From Antrihabitans spumae (GTDB lineage Bacteria > Actinomycetota > Actinomycetes > Mycobacteriales > Mycobacteriaceae): 64,000 nt of DNA. A program made the translations under genes and the position numbers. The stretch covers positions 62,001 to 126,000 of the forward strand of contig NZ_JBIMSN010000052.1 of NCBI RefSeq assembly GCF_043944905.1, written 5' to 3'. The stretch's first letter is position 1, and every line of letters begins with the position of its first letter. Shown one piece after another: positions 52,806 through 61,013 of the stretch. The notes beneath the pieces were generated by a model. The model saw only the letters and a list, made by a program, of their open reading frames with translations. It was not told the origin of the DNA and ran no database searches.

Positions 52806-53441
52806 ATGCAACGCAACGGCGTGTGGGGAGGTCGCACCACCGAAGAACGCCGCGCCGACAGGCTTGACCGAATGCTCTCCGTCGCCATCGAGATCTGGAG
52901 TCAGCATGGTTGGGCGGCGGTAACCATGCGCCGCGTCTGCGCCGAAGCAGCGCTGAGCGATCGGTACTTCTACAAGGAGTTCGGGGATCGGGACGGCTTG
53001 CTCACCGCGGTATGGCAGCACATCGAAGGCGAGGTACTCGCAACAGTCGCTGTCGCCTACGCCGAAAAGAGCGGTCCCGGCACTTCGTGGGAAGACCTGA
53101 CTCGCACCGCGACCAGGGTCCTCGTCGACCACATCGTTTCCCATCCCGCACAAGCGAAGATCTTGTTGAGCCGTAACGAGGGCAGCCCGATCCTGGAGAG
53201 CGAACGCCAACGCTCGTTTCACCGAGCAATCGACCTCGTCACCTCCGCTGCGAGGCCGCGGCTACGGCAGGGTGTCGATGAACTGGCGTTGCGGATGGAC
53301 GCGATCGTCGGCGTCGGCGGGTTCGTCGAACTGCTCAGGGAATGGCAATCGGACGCGATTGCCGTCGATTGCGATCGCATAGTCGACTACGTCGCTGAGA
53401 TGGCGACCCGATTCGGTGGGCACTATCGCCTACAGCACTGA
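52806..53441 (+). CDS. TetR-family regulator divergent from the P450 operon
   Basis: 211 residues from ATG 52806. HTH at about 20-65 (MLSVAIEIWSQHGWAAVTMRR, LSDRYFYKEFGDRDGLL). A helical effector domain follows. The 94-base gap to the P450 start probably holds both promoters. A TATTGTCA-like stretch just upstream may be the -10 region, implying a very short leader. It is likely an autoregulated repressor of the P450-SDR-hydrolase-BVMO operon (positional inference). Confidence 0.87.
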   Translation: MQRNGVWGGRTTEERRADRLDRMLSVAIEIWSQHGWAAVTMRRVCAEAALSDRYFYKEFGDRDGLLTAVWQHIEGEVLATVAVAYAEKSGPGTSWEDLTRTATRVLVDHIVSHPAQAKILLSRNEGSPILESERQRSFHRAIDLVTSAARPRLRQGVDELALRMDAIVGVGGFVELLREWQSDAIAVDCDRIVDYVAEMATRFGGHYRLQH

Positions 53442-53566
53442 GGGCGTGTGAACCCGAACCTATCGGATTGGTCACGAAACGCTGTCATGGCTAACGGGTA
53501 TTGCGGGGATGCGATTAGCAGGTATCGAAGTTCGGGTCGGGACCGGATCAGTTTGGGGTCGGAGCC

Positions 53567-54751
53567 ATGTCTCCCATCATGCGTGCCATCATCGAAAAAG
53601 ATTGCGCTGCAAAGGTTCACTGGCGTGATCGAAAACGCTACCTGTGGACGCTCGGTCTGATCGCGCCGGCCTGCAGTCTGTTGCCATCACAACTTGTGCT
53701 GTGGACCGGCCTCGAAGTTCTGTGGTGGATCGGCCCGATCATCGTGTTCGTCGCAATACCGCTGGTCGACGCCCTCGTCGGTGAGGACGGTGTCAACCCG
53801 CCGGACGAGGCCTACAAGCAACTCTCCAACGATCGTTACTACCGCTGGTGTACCTACGCGTTCCTGCCGGTTCAGGTTGTCGCGTTGGTCGTCGCCTGCT
53901 ACCTGTGGTCGTCCGATGCATTGGCCCTGGTCGACAAGATCGGACTTGCGGTCACCGTCGGAGTCGGCTGTGGCATCGGGATCAACGCCGCACACGAACT
54001 CGGCCACCGCAGCGATCGGTTGGAGCGCTGGTTGTCGAAAATCGCACTCGCGCAGTCCTGTTACGGCCACTTCTACGTCGAACACAACAAAGGCCACCAT
54101 GCGCGGGTAGCCACGCCCGAGGACCCAGCGAGCGCCCGCTTCGGGGAAAGTCTGTGGCGATTCCTTCCGCGCAGCGTTATCGGTGGTTTGCGGTCGGCGC
54201 TCAGGCTGGAACGGGATCGATTGCGTCGCAGGGGTTTACGATGGTGGTCTCTGGACAACAACCTGCTGCAGGCGTGGGCGATGAGTATCGTGCTGTTCGG
54301 CGTCGTACTCGGTGTTTTCGGCTGGCGGATCGCGCCGTACCTCGTCGTGCAAGCTGTCGTCGGCTTCTGCCTACTCGAAACCGTGAACTACGTCGAACAT
54401 TATGGACTACTTCGGCAACGGTTGCCTCGTGGTGGTTACGAGCCATGTTCACCGCGACACAGTTGGAACAGCGATCGGTTGGCGACCAACGTGTTCCTTT
54501 TCCATCTGCAACGCCACAGCGATCATCACGCCAACCCCGGACGTCGCTACCAGACGTTGCGGAGTAGCGAGGAAGCGCCGCAGTTGCCGGCCGGTTACGC
54601 AACCATGATCGTGCTCGCGGCGGTTCCGCCGCTGTGGCGGCGTGTCATGGATCGGCGCGTGCTTGCTCACTACGACCAGGATGTTCGGCGCGCCAACATA
54701 GCGCCCGGCGGACGAGCCAAGTTGGCTACTTCGCGTCTACCGTCGAATTAG
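53567..54751 (+). CDS. alkB: AlkB-type alkane 1-monooxygenase (membrane di-iron hydroxylase)
   Basis: 394 residues with several membrane segments and the histidine boxes of the family: HELGHR (from residue 143), EHNKGHHARVA, NYVEHYGL and LQRHSDHHANP. These ligate two irons. AlkB hydroxylates medium-chain alkanes at the end carbon using electrons from rubredoxin. No rubredoxin or rubredoxin reductase gene follows, unlike the usual Rhodococcus alkB1/alkB2 clusters. Instead a BVMO begins 19 bases later. The upstream 125 bases carry no clear motif apart from a distant inverted repeat. Confidence 0.92.
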   Translation: MSPIMRAIIEKDCAAKVHWRDRKRYLWTLGLIAPACSLLPSQLVLWTGLEVLWWIGPIIVFVAIPLVDALVGEDGVNPPDEAYKQLSNDRYYRWCTYAFLPVQVVALVVACYLWSSDALALVDKIGLAVTVGVGCGIGINAAHELGHRSDRLERWLSKIALAQSCYGHFYVEHNKGHHARVATPEDPASARFGESLWRFLPRSVIGGLRSALRLERDRLRRRGLRWWSLDNNLLQAWAMSIVLFGVVLGVFGWRIAPYLVVQAVVGFCLLETVNYVEHYGLLRQRLPRGGYEPCSPRHSWNSDRLATNVFLFHLQRHSDHHANPGRRYQTLRSSEEAPQLPAGYATMIVLAAVPPLWRRVMDRRVLAHYDQDVRRANIAPGGRAKLATSRLPSN

Positions 54752-54770
54752 TGTGACTATTCTTCACACT
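54750..54770. promoter_or_regulatory. Inverted repeat directly before the BVMO start
   Basis: AGTGTGA (54750-54756) and TCACACT (54764-54770) are perfect seven-base arms around CTATTCT. The ATG at 54771 follows immediately. The repeat overlaps the alkB stop and could be an operator or a hairpin that hides the start. A TATTCT-like -10 would give a leaderless message. Confidence 0.45.
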
Positions 54771-56270
54771 ATGACGAATGGCTCTGCTGCCCAGACACCG
54801 GCCCTCGAGCGCCACCATGTGATTATCGTCGGCGCAGGTTTCGGGGGTCTTGGTGCTGGAATCAAGCTGTCAGCCAAAGGAATCGACGATTTCGTCATCC
54901 TCGACCGCGGCGACGAGGTCGGCGGAACATCGCGCGAAAACACCTATCCTGGCGTCGAAGCCGATATCCCGGCGGTGCACTACTCCTACGGTCACCAGCC
55001 GAATGCCCGCTGGTCCTCGGCATTCGCGCCGGGTGGCGAACTTTTCGCCTACGCCCGCGAGGTCGCAGACCGTTTAGAGTTGCGGCAGAAGATCAGGTTC
55101 GGGACGGAGGTGGTCTCTGCCGCCTATGACGAGGACGCTCGTGAATGGACAGTCGAGGCAGCGGACGGGTCGCGGTTCGTCGCGCGGTTCGTCATCTCCT
55201 GCCACGGTGCGCTGAGCATTCCATCGCGTCCGGAGATCCCTGGGATCGACGACTTCGAAGGCAAGATGATGGCGACCCAACGCTGGGACCATTCGTATTC
55301 GGTCGCGGGTAAGCGCGTTGCCGTCATCGGTACCGGAGCCTCTGCGCTGCAGGTCATTCCGACGATCGCACCGGAGACCGCACACCTGACCGTGTACCAG
55401 CGCACGCCGATCTGGGTGATGCCCAAGGTCAACTTCGCGATTCCCGGCGCCTTGCAGAAGGTCTTCGAGACGGTTCCCCTGTCGCAGCGGATCGTGCGGT
55501 CCATCGTGTCCTCTACGACCGCGGTCGCCGAAACCGTTGCGGTAACTCACAACAAGCGCTTGCCGTACGTCACCAAAGCCGTCGCCGAACTGGCCAAGGC
55601 GTATCTGAGGTCGCAGGTCAAGGATCCGGAACTGCGCGAGAAGCTCACGCCCACATATGGTTTCGGCTGCAAGCGGCCGTCGATGTCGAATACCTACTTC
55701 TCGGCGTTCGAACGTGACGACGTCACTCTCGAGACGGCCGGGATCGAGCGCATCACTCCGACAGGTATCAGAACGGTCGACGGCAACGAAGTGGAACTCG
55801 ACACGATCGTCCTTGCCACCGGCTTCAAGATCTTCGGCTTGAGCTACCGGATCGCCGGCGTTGGCGGTACCGACCTCGAAACGCAATGGGACGCAGAGCG
55901 AATGGCGTCCTACGAAGGTGTCGCGGTCCCTGGTTTCCCGAACTTCTTTCTAGCCCCCGGCCCGTACGGGGTCATCGGCTTCTCGTGGTTCGACACCATC
56001 GAGATCTGCGTCAGCCACGCCGTCGACATGATCGCGAAGGCGGACGCGGATGGCGTCACGCGTATCGAGGCGGACGCCGATGCCACCGCCAAATTCGTCA
56101 AAAAGATGCGCAAGCGGGTCGAGCACACCGTGTTCATGAGCCCGTCTTGCAACAACTCGAACACCTACTACCTCAACAAGCACGGCGATGCGCCCTACCT
56201 GCGGCCCGAGACCATCGTCGAGACGCAGTTCGCGATGCGGTCGGCATCGAAGGGGTATGTGCTGTCATAG
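54771..56270 (+). CDS. Baeyer-Villiger-type flavin monooxygenase (fingerprint His replaced by Ala)
   Basis: 499 residues from ATG 54771; a GTG at 54753 would add six residues. FAD motif GAGFGGLGAG, a VGGTSRENTYPGVEAD segment (Ser where the other three have Trp), NADPH motif GTGASALQ. The fingerprint FxGxxxHxxxW reads FEGKMMATQRW, with Ala (GCG at 55272-55274) in place of His. It is co-oriented with alkB, 19 bases apart. These changes may mark a different flavoprotein subgroup with oxidase-like or altered substrate behaviour rather than loss of function. Confidence 0.88.
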   Translation: MTNGSAAQTPALERHHVIIVGAGFGGLGAGIKLSAKGIDDFVILDRGDEVGGTSRENTYPGVEADIPAVHYSYGHQPNARWSSAFAPGGELFAYAREVADRLELRQKIRFGTEVVSAAYDEDAREWTVEAADGSRFVARFVISCHGALSIPSRPEIPGIDDFEGKMMATQRWDHSYSVAGKRVAVIGTGASALQVIPTIAPETAHLTVYQRTPIWVMPKVNFAIPGALQKVFETVPLSQRIVRSIVSSTTAVAETVAVTHNKRLPYVTKAVAELAKAYLRSQVKDPELREKLTPTYGFGCKRPSMSNTYFSAFERDDVTLETAGIERITPTGIRTVDGNEVELDTIVLATGFKIFGLSYRIAGVGGTDLETQWDAERMASYEGVAVPGFPNFFLAPGPYGVIGFSWFDTIEICVSHAVDMIAKADADGVTRIEADADATAKFVKKMRKRVEHTVFMSPSCNNSNTYYLNKHGDAPYLRPETIVETQFAMRSASKGYVLS

Positions 56271-56364
56271 CGGCCGAAATCGATCAGGAATCGAGAAGCG
56301 CGCGCCTGACCACCGAACCTACGGTTGTTTCAGAACGACACACCAACCAGGAAGAGGTAGGACG

Positions 56365-56601
56365 ATGAAGACGATGACCTGCAAGCAGCTAGGCGGACCG
56401 TGCGATACGGCGTTCAGTGCAGAGAAGGCCGACGACGTCATTCACCAGCAGGACCAGCACCTCAAAGACATGGTCGCGGGTGGCGACGAGTCCCACCGCG
56501 AGGCGTTGAAGGAAATGCAAGGCAGGTGGAAGCGGCCGGTGTCGGGGTTGGGTTGGTACCGCAAGACCAAGAAGGAATTTGCTGCTGCACCTGAAGACTG
56601 A
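56365..56601 (+). CDS. Small conserved protein (DUF1059-like)
   Basis: 78 residues. The start MKTMTCKQLGGPCD carries two cysteines eight apart, followed by DVIHQQDQHLKDM and a W-containing end (RWKRPVSGLGWYRKTK). This matches small DUF1059-type proteins, whose function is unknown. GAGGTAGG lies shortly before the ATG. It precedes an alpha/beta hydrolase by 31 bases on the same strand. Confidence 0.7.
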   Translation: MKTMTCKQLGGPCDTAFSAEKADDVIHQQDQHLKDMVAGGDESHREALKEMQGRWKRPVSGLGWYRKTKKEFAAAPED

Positions 56602-56632
56602 GATCACGCTTTCCGAACAGCAGGGGGTGGGT

Positions 56633-57508
56633 ATGAGCAATCGTCTGACGTCGTTCACCAACGACGGCTTCACATTCGACGTGATCGACGAAGGTCCGCT
56701 CGACGGAACGCCGGTCGTGCTGTTGCACGGGTTTCCTCAGACCGCTGCAGAGTGGTCACGAGTCGCTCCGCATCTGCACGAACGTGGTTACCGCACAATC
56801 GCTCCCACCCAGCGTGGGTACTCGCCCGGGGCGCGCCCGAGCGGACGAGTTGCGTATCGGATGAGTGCATTGGTTGGCGATGCTGCGAAGCTCATTGCCG
56901 AACTCGGTGCAGGACCCGTGCATCTGGTCGGCCACGACTGGGGGTCTGCTGTCGCGTGGTCGACGGCTGCCGCCCATCCGGAGTTGGTCCGCACGCTGAC
57001 CTCGGTTTCGGCGCCGCACCCGATGGCGTTCATACGATCGATGGTGACCAGCAGTCAGGCTTTGCGATCGTTCTACATAGCGCTGTTCCAGATTCCGTGG
57101 CTGCCCGAGTTTGCGATCTCCCGAGCCTTTCGCGCCGTCGAATCGTCGAATCGACCTGCTGTGCGGCGGCGTGCGTTGGAGTTTTCGCAGATGGACAGCG
57201 ACCAGTTCGATCGGATCAAGCGCGATGTCGTCGACACCGGAGCGCTGCCCTTCGCACTCAACTGGTACCGGGCGATGTTGATCGCAGGCCCCGGTGGCGC
57301 GGCGCAGAAGGTAAGCACTCCGACGACACATGTGTGGAGTACCCGAGACAGTGCACTGGTGCGCAAAGGTGCGGACCTGACAGCCGAATACGTAACGGGG
57401 CCTTATCGATTGGAAGTTCTCGACGCGACGCACTGGATACCGGAGGAACGGCCGGTCGAGCTCGCCGGAATCATCGCGGCACGGGCGAATGGTTCGGATG
57501 GTGGGTGA
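56633..57508 (+). CDS. Alpha/beta hydrolase of the epoxide hydrolase / dehalogenase type
   Basis: 291 residues from ATG 56633. LLHGFPQTAAEW (oxyanion), nucleophile Asp in GHDWGSAV, and a His near DATHWIPEE. An Asp rather than Ser nucleophile points to an epoxide hydrolase or haloalkane dehalogenase. The second halide- or epoxide-stabilising residues cannot be judged. The stop codon lies inside the hairpin at 57501-57539, which likely ends transcription. Confidence 0.85.
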   Translation: MSNRLTSFTNDGFTFDVIDEGPLDGTPVVLLHGFPQTAAEWSRVAPHLHERGYRTIAPTQRGYSPGARPSGRVAYRMSALVGDAAKLIAELGAGPVHLVGHDWGSAVAWSTAAAHPELVRTLTSVSAPHPMAFIRSMVTSSQALRSFYIALFQIPWLPEFAISRAFRAVESSNRPAVRRRALEFSQMDSDQFDRIKRDVVDTGALPFALNWYRAMLIAGPGGAAQKVSTPTTHVWSTRDSALVRKGADLTAEYVTGPYRLEVLDATHWIPEERPVELAGIIAARANGSDGG

Positions 57509-57539
57509 TTGCTCTCGGATTCCGGGAGCAATCACCCAC
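57501..57539. terminator. Hairpin terminator overlapping the hydrolase stop codon
   Basis: GTGGGTGATTGCTC pairs perfectly with GAGCAATCACCCAC (14 bases) around an inner CGG/CCG stem. The inner CGGATTCCGG echoes the CGGAATCCGG core of the terminator at 17010-17060. The TGA at 57506-57508 is in the left arm. Confidence 0.75.
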
Positions 57540-57561
57540 AATTCCGGCAAGAGAGGGCGGG

Positions 57562-58281
57562 ATGCGATCGCTGAGGCTGCCAGCCGATGACGGGACCTTG
57601 CTGCACGTCGGTGTCACCGGCAAAGGTCCAGATGTCGTGGTCCTGCCCGGCGGACCGGGCTGTGTTCACTACCTCGAGGATGACGACCTCGCGCCTCGCG
57701 GGCTGCGGGCGTGGTATCCGGAGCCCAGAGGTGTCGGACGCTCCCAAGGTGGGGCACACGACCTGGATCAGGCAGTCTCAGACATCGAAGCAGTGCGTCG
57801 CGCTGCTGGCCTCGACAGTTGGATGGTGCTCGGGCATTCCTGGGGCTCGGATCTGGCAGTGCGTTATGCGCTGGATCATCCCGGCCGAGTGCGATCCGTC
57901 GTCGGGATCGCCGGCCACGGATTGCACAAGGACCGCACCTGGTCTCAGATCTACGAGTCCTCGCAGCACCTCGAGTCCGACATCGAGATTGTTTGGGAGC
58001 CAACCGTTCACGCTGCGCTGAGCGCCTCGTTCGTCGAGTGGATTCACGAACCTGAATTGTTTCGGCGACTTGCAGACTCGCCTGTCCCGATGACGTTCAT
58101 CGCCGCGGAGACCGACATCCGACCGTCCTGGCCGTTGCGGCAGCTTGCGGCGCTGGTCCCGCATGGCACATTCGAGGAAGTATCCGGAGTCGGACACAAT
58201 CTGTGGGCCACTGATCCCAGCGTCTGGGTCGACGTCATTACAAGGGCGTTTCGCGCGCAGATCGACAACGTCGACTGCTGA
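57562..58281 (+). CDS. Alpha/beta hydrolase of the proline-iminopeptidase type
   Basis: 239 residues from ATG 57562 with GAGAGGGCGG upstream. VVLPGGPG (the HGGPG-like oxyanion motif, with Leu-Pro for His), PEPRGVGRS, nucleophile Ser in GHSWGS, and His in GVGHNLW. The family cleaves N-terminal residues or small esters/amides. It is shorter than classical iminopeptidases (~310), mainly through a reduced cap region. It follows the hairpin at 57501-57539 and so probably has its own promoter. Confidence 0.82.
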   Translation: MRSLRLPADDGTLLHVGVTGKGPDVVVLPGGPGCVHYLEDDDLAPRGLRAWYPEPRGVGRSQGGAHDLDQAVSDIEAVRRAAGLDSWMVLGHSWGSDLAVRYALDHPGRVRSVVGIAGHGLHKDRTWSQIYESSQHLESDIEIVWEPTVHAALSASFVEWIHEPELFRRLADSPVPMTFIAAETDIRPSWPLRQLAALVPHGTFEEVSGVGHNLWATDPSVWVDVITRAFRAQIDNVDC

Positions 58282-58326
58282 TATTTGCTTCCCCTTTCAA
58301 CGTATATCGCACTGGGGGGCTTGCCA

Positions 58327-58342
58327 CAAGACCCGGGTCTTG
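58327..58342. promoter_or_regulatory. Perfect 16-base palindrome upstream of an FAD monooxygenase gene
   Basis: CAAGACCCGGGTCTTG is fully self-complementary with no loop, which favours an operator over a terminator. It lies 71 bases before the GTG at 58414 and 45 bases after the previous stop. No T-run follows. Confidence 0.5.
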
Positions 58343-58413
58343 CTGCAGACTCTGCTGCCGTAGCCAGAATGCACAGAGCTGGCCGAGGCACGTACTAGTC
58401 AAGTGGGGGCTTT

Positions 58414-59838
58414 GTGATCGATGTAATTGTTGCCGGCTGTGGACCGACCGGCTTGATGCTTGCCTGCGAACTGCGGTTGCAGGGCGTGCAGGTACTCGTA
58501 GTGGACAAGGAAGCCGAGCCGACGAAAGTTGTTCGTTCCCTCGGTATCCACGCGCGAACGATCGAAATAATGGATCAGCGAGGTTTGCTGGAGCGGTTTC
58601 TCGCGCTCGGAAAGAAGTACCCGCTCGGCGGCTTCTTCGCAGGCATCCGGAAGCCGGCACCCGAGCGCCTGGATACGTCGTATCCCTATGTACTCAGCAT
58701 TCCGCAGCCGATCACCGATCGTCTTCTGGCAGAGCATGCCATCGAAGTTGGCGTCGACATTCGTCGCAATCACGAATTGGTCGGGATCGGTCAGGACGAC
58801 GAGGGCGTCGTTGTCGAACTTGGCGACGGCACGCAATTGCGGTCGCGCTTTCTCGTCGGCGCCGACGGCGGCCGCAGCGCCGTGCGCAAATTGCTCGGAG
58901 TCGACTTTCCGGGCGAGCCGACCAGAGTCGACACACTGCTCGGCGAAATGGAACTGACAGCATCACTGGAAACGGTAATTGCTGTGAACGAGGAGGTTCG
59001 CAAGACCCAAGTTCGTTGCGGTGCAATGCCACTCGGCGACGGACTCTACCGCGTCGTTGTACCTGCCGCGGGCGTCGCCGATGACCGCTCGGTCCCACCG
59101 ACGTTGGACGAGGTCAAAGAGCAGTTGCGCGCGACCGCCGGGACCGATTTCGGCGCGCACTCGCCACGCTGGTTGTCACGCTTCGGCGACGCAACTCGAC
59201 TTGCAGAGCACTATCGGGTCGGCCGCGTCTTCCTCGCAGGCGACGCGGCACACATCCATCCGCCGATCGGTGGGCAGGGCCTCAATCTTGGTATTCAGGA
59301 CGCATTCAACCTCGGCTGGAAACTCGCCGCCGAGGTGAACGGGTGGGCACCGGCGGGGCTGCTGGACAGCTACGAGGCGGAACGGCATCCCGTCGCTGAA
59401 TCGGTCCTGGACAACACCCGGGCGCAGATGTTGTTGACGTCCCTCGATCCCGGGGCCCAGGCCGTGCGTCGGTTGATTGCCGAGTTGATGGACTTCGACG
59501 ACGTGAATCAGTACCTGACCGAGAAGATCATTGCGGTCGGCGTCCGCTACGACTTCGGGGAGGGTCACGAACTGCTCGGTCGTCGGCTGCGGGATGTGCA
59601 GCTCGATGGCCGTCGCCTCTACGAGCTGATGCGCGCCGGTCGGGGGCTCCTGCTCGACCGGGATGGCCTGCTTTCGGTGGACGGCTATACGGATCGGGTC
59701 GATCACGTCGTCGATGGCAGCGTCGAACTCGATGTTCCTGCGGTACTGCTCCGTCCTGACGGCCACGTCGCGTGGGTCGGTGACGATCAGGAAGGTTTGC
59801 GCAGTCAGCTGAGCAGGTGGTTCGGCGTAGCTTCGTGA
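58414..59838 (+). CDS. FAD-dependent aromatic-ring-type monooxygenase (PheA/UbiH/TetX class)
   Basis: 474 residues starting at GTG with GGGGG four to five bases upstream. Three flavin motifs are visible: GxGxxG in AGCGPTGLMLA (residues 6-16), the DG motif VGADGGRSAVR (about 148-158), and the GD motif GDAAHIHPPIGGQGLN (about 275). A thioredoxin-like C-terminal domain follows. Class A enzymes of this kind hydroxylate phenols, polyketides or antibiotics. No partner genes identify the substrate. A perfect palindrome upstream suggests specific regulation. Confidence 0.88.
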   Translation: MIDVIVAGCGPTGLMLACELRLQGVQVLVVDKEAEPTKVVRSLGIHARTIEIMDQRGLLERFLALGKKYPLGGFFAGIRKPAPERLDTSYPYVLSIPQPITDRLLAEHAIEVGVDIRRNHELVGIGQDDEGVVVELGDGTQLRSRFLVGADGGRSAVRKLLGVDFPGEPTRVDTLLGEMELTASLETVIAVNEEVRKTQVRCGAMPLGDGLYRVVVPAAGVADDRSVPPTLDEVKEQLRATAGTDFGAHSPRWLSRFGDATRLAEHYRVGRVFLAGDAAHIHPPIGGQGLNLGIQDAFNLGWKLAAEVNGWAPAGLLDSYEAERHPVAESVLDNTRAQMLLTSLDPGAQAVRRLIAELMDFDDVNQYLTEKIIAVGVRYDFGEGHELLGRRLRDVQLDGRRLYELMRAGRGLLLDRDGLLSVDGYTDRVDHVVDGSVELDVPAVLLRPDGHVAWVGDDQEGLRSQLSRWFGVAS

Positions 59839-59909
59839 GGTTGCATTCTTCGCTGACGGGTGCACCTCGTTACGCAACGTTTTCCAGTCAACCCGGTAAG
59901 GAATCACGC

Positions 59910-60143
59910 GTGAGCAAGGACGAATTCAAAAAGGGAGACAAGGTCGAATGGAAGACGCACGGCACCACCACGCAGGGTGAGGTGGAGAAGAAGATAACCT
60001 CCGAAACCGAGGCAGCCGGTCGAACGGTCAAGGCATCCAAGGACGCTCAGCAGCAAGAGTTGGGTGATCGTTGCGTCCGCGGTCAATCCGATCGACGCTT
60101 TCGTGCGCAGCGGCGGGGGCGCACAACTCACGGCGAATCGTGA
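59910..60143 (+). CDS. DUF2945-like small protein with a replaced C terminus
   Basis: 77 residues from GTG 59910 (AAGGAA upstream). The first ~49 residues match the hypervirulence-associated TUDOR/DUF2945 pattern (FKKGDKVEWKTHGT, then ETEAAGRTVKASKDAQQQE). After that the family's Lys-rich ending is missing. The frame enters sequence that codes, in another frame, for the oxidoreductase at 60064. This looks like a deletion that joined two genes. The N-terminal domain could still fold. The family function is unknown. Confidence 0.65.
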   Translation: MSKDEFKKGDKVEWKTHGTTTQGEVEKKITSETEAAGRTVKASKDAQQQELGDRCVRGQSDRRFRAQRRGRTTHGES

Positions 60144-60897
60144 GCAGTGGGGTCTCGGCTGGGACGTCGCGGGCACCGTCGATGCAATCGGTCCTGGTGT
60201 CGAGGGGTTTTCGGTCGGCGACCGAGTAATCGGAATCAACGATCTGCTCGACGTATCACTTGGAACTCAGGCTGAGTATGTTGTGCTCGACGTCGGAAAC
60301 GTTGCGTCGGCGCCGAAGTCCGTGGATTCCATTGCCGCAGCGACTATTCCGCTGAACGGTTTGACCGCTCTGCAGGCGCTGGGCCCGCTCGCGCTGGAGG
60401 CAGGCGACACGTTGCTGGTGACCGGCGCCGCCGGCGGGTTGGGTGGGTACATCGTGCAGTTGGCGGCGCATCGCGGGATCAAGGTGATCGCGGTGGCCGG
60501 CTCCGCCGACGAGCAGACCGTGCGCGAATTGGGGGCCGCCGAGTTCGTGGCGCGTGGGTCCGACGTATCGGCGTCGGTGCGCGCGCTGATCCCGGGTGGT
60601 GTCGATGCTGCCGTCGACCCTGCTCTGCTGGGTCCCGCAGCACTGGCCGCAGTGCGCGGTGGCTGTCGGTTCGCCGCGGTGATCGGAGGCTTCGAACCTG
60701 CCCCGCTACGCGGTACGACAGTGCATCTGGTCCAGATTCGAGCTGACCAGGAGCAACTGACCGAGCTGTCGGGGCTTGTCGACGATGGCGTTCTGACACT
60801 GCGCGTTGCGGAGACGTACCCGCTCGAACAGCTCGGAAATGCACACAAACGACTGGCTGGCGGCGGCATCCGCGGGCGCCTCGTCGTCACCGTGTAG
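60064..60897 (+). pseudogene. Zinc-type quinone oxidoreductase / alcohol dehydrogenase (MDR), 5' end missing
   Basis: The frame shows VIVASAVNPIDAFVRSGG, the standard text found about 35 residues into MDR quinone oxidoreductases, then WDVAGTVDAIGPGVEGFSVGD, and the NADP-binding TGAAGGLGGYIVQLAA. The rest of the protein is intact to 60897. The first ~30 codons are absent, because the DNA immediately upstream is the DUF2945-like gene. GTG 60064 is only a nominal start and has no good ribosome site. Loss of part of the catalytic domain makes activity doubtful. Confidence 0.72.
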
Positions 60898-60916
60898 GCG
60901 CTGCTCGGTCACCCGC

Positions 60917-60975
60917 GCGAACAGGCTGTTGCGGAGACATCCACTCGCACGATGCTCACGCAACAGCCTGCTCGC
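60917..60975. terminator. Bidirectional hairpin between convergent genes
   Basis: The 17-base arms at 60917-60933 and 60959-60975 (GCGAACAGGCTGTTGCG and its complement with one mismatch) surround a 25-base loop. The position is between the oxidoreductase (ends 60897) and the ABC binding-protein gene (ends 61014), both of which point at it. Confidence 0.65.
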
Positions 60976-61013
60976 GGTGTCGCGTTGGCGCGGCACCCGC
61001 ACCCTGCCTGTGG

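Noticed and set aside
53450..53545. Complementary octamers ACCCGAAC and GTTCGGGT upstream of alkB as a looping site
   Set aside because: They are about 73 bases apart, with no further symmetry around them. A chance match cannot be excluded.
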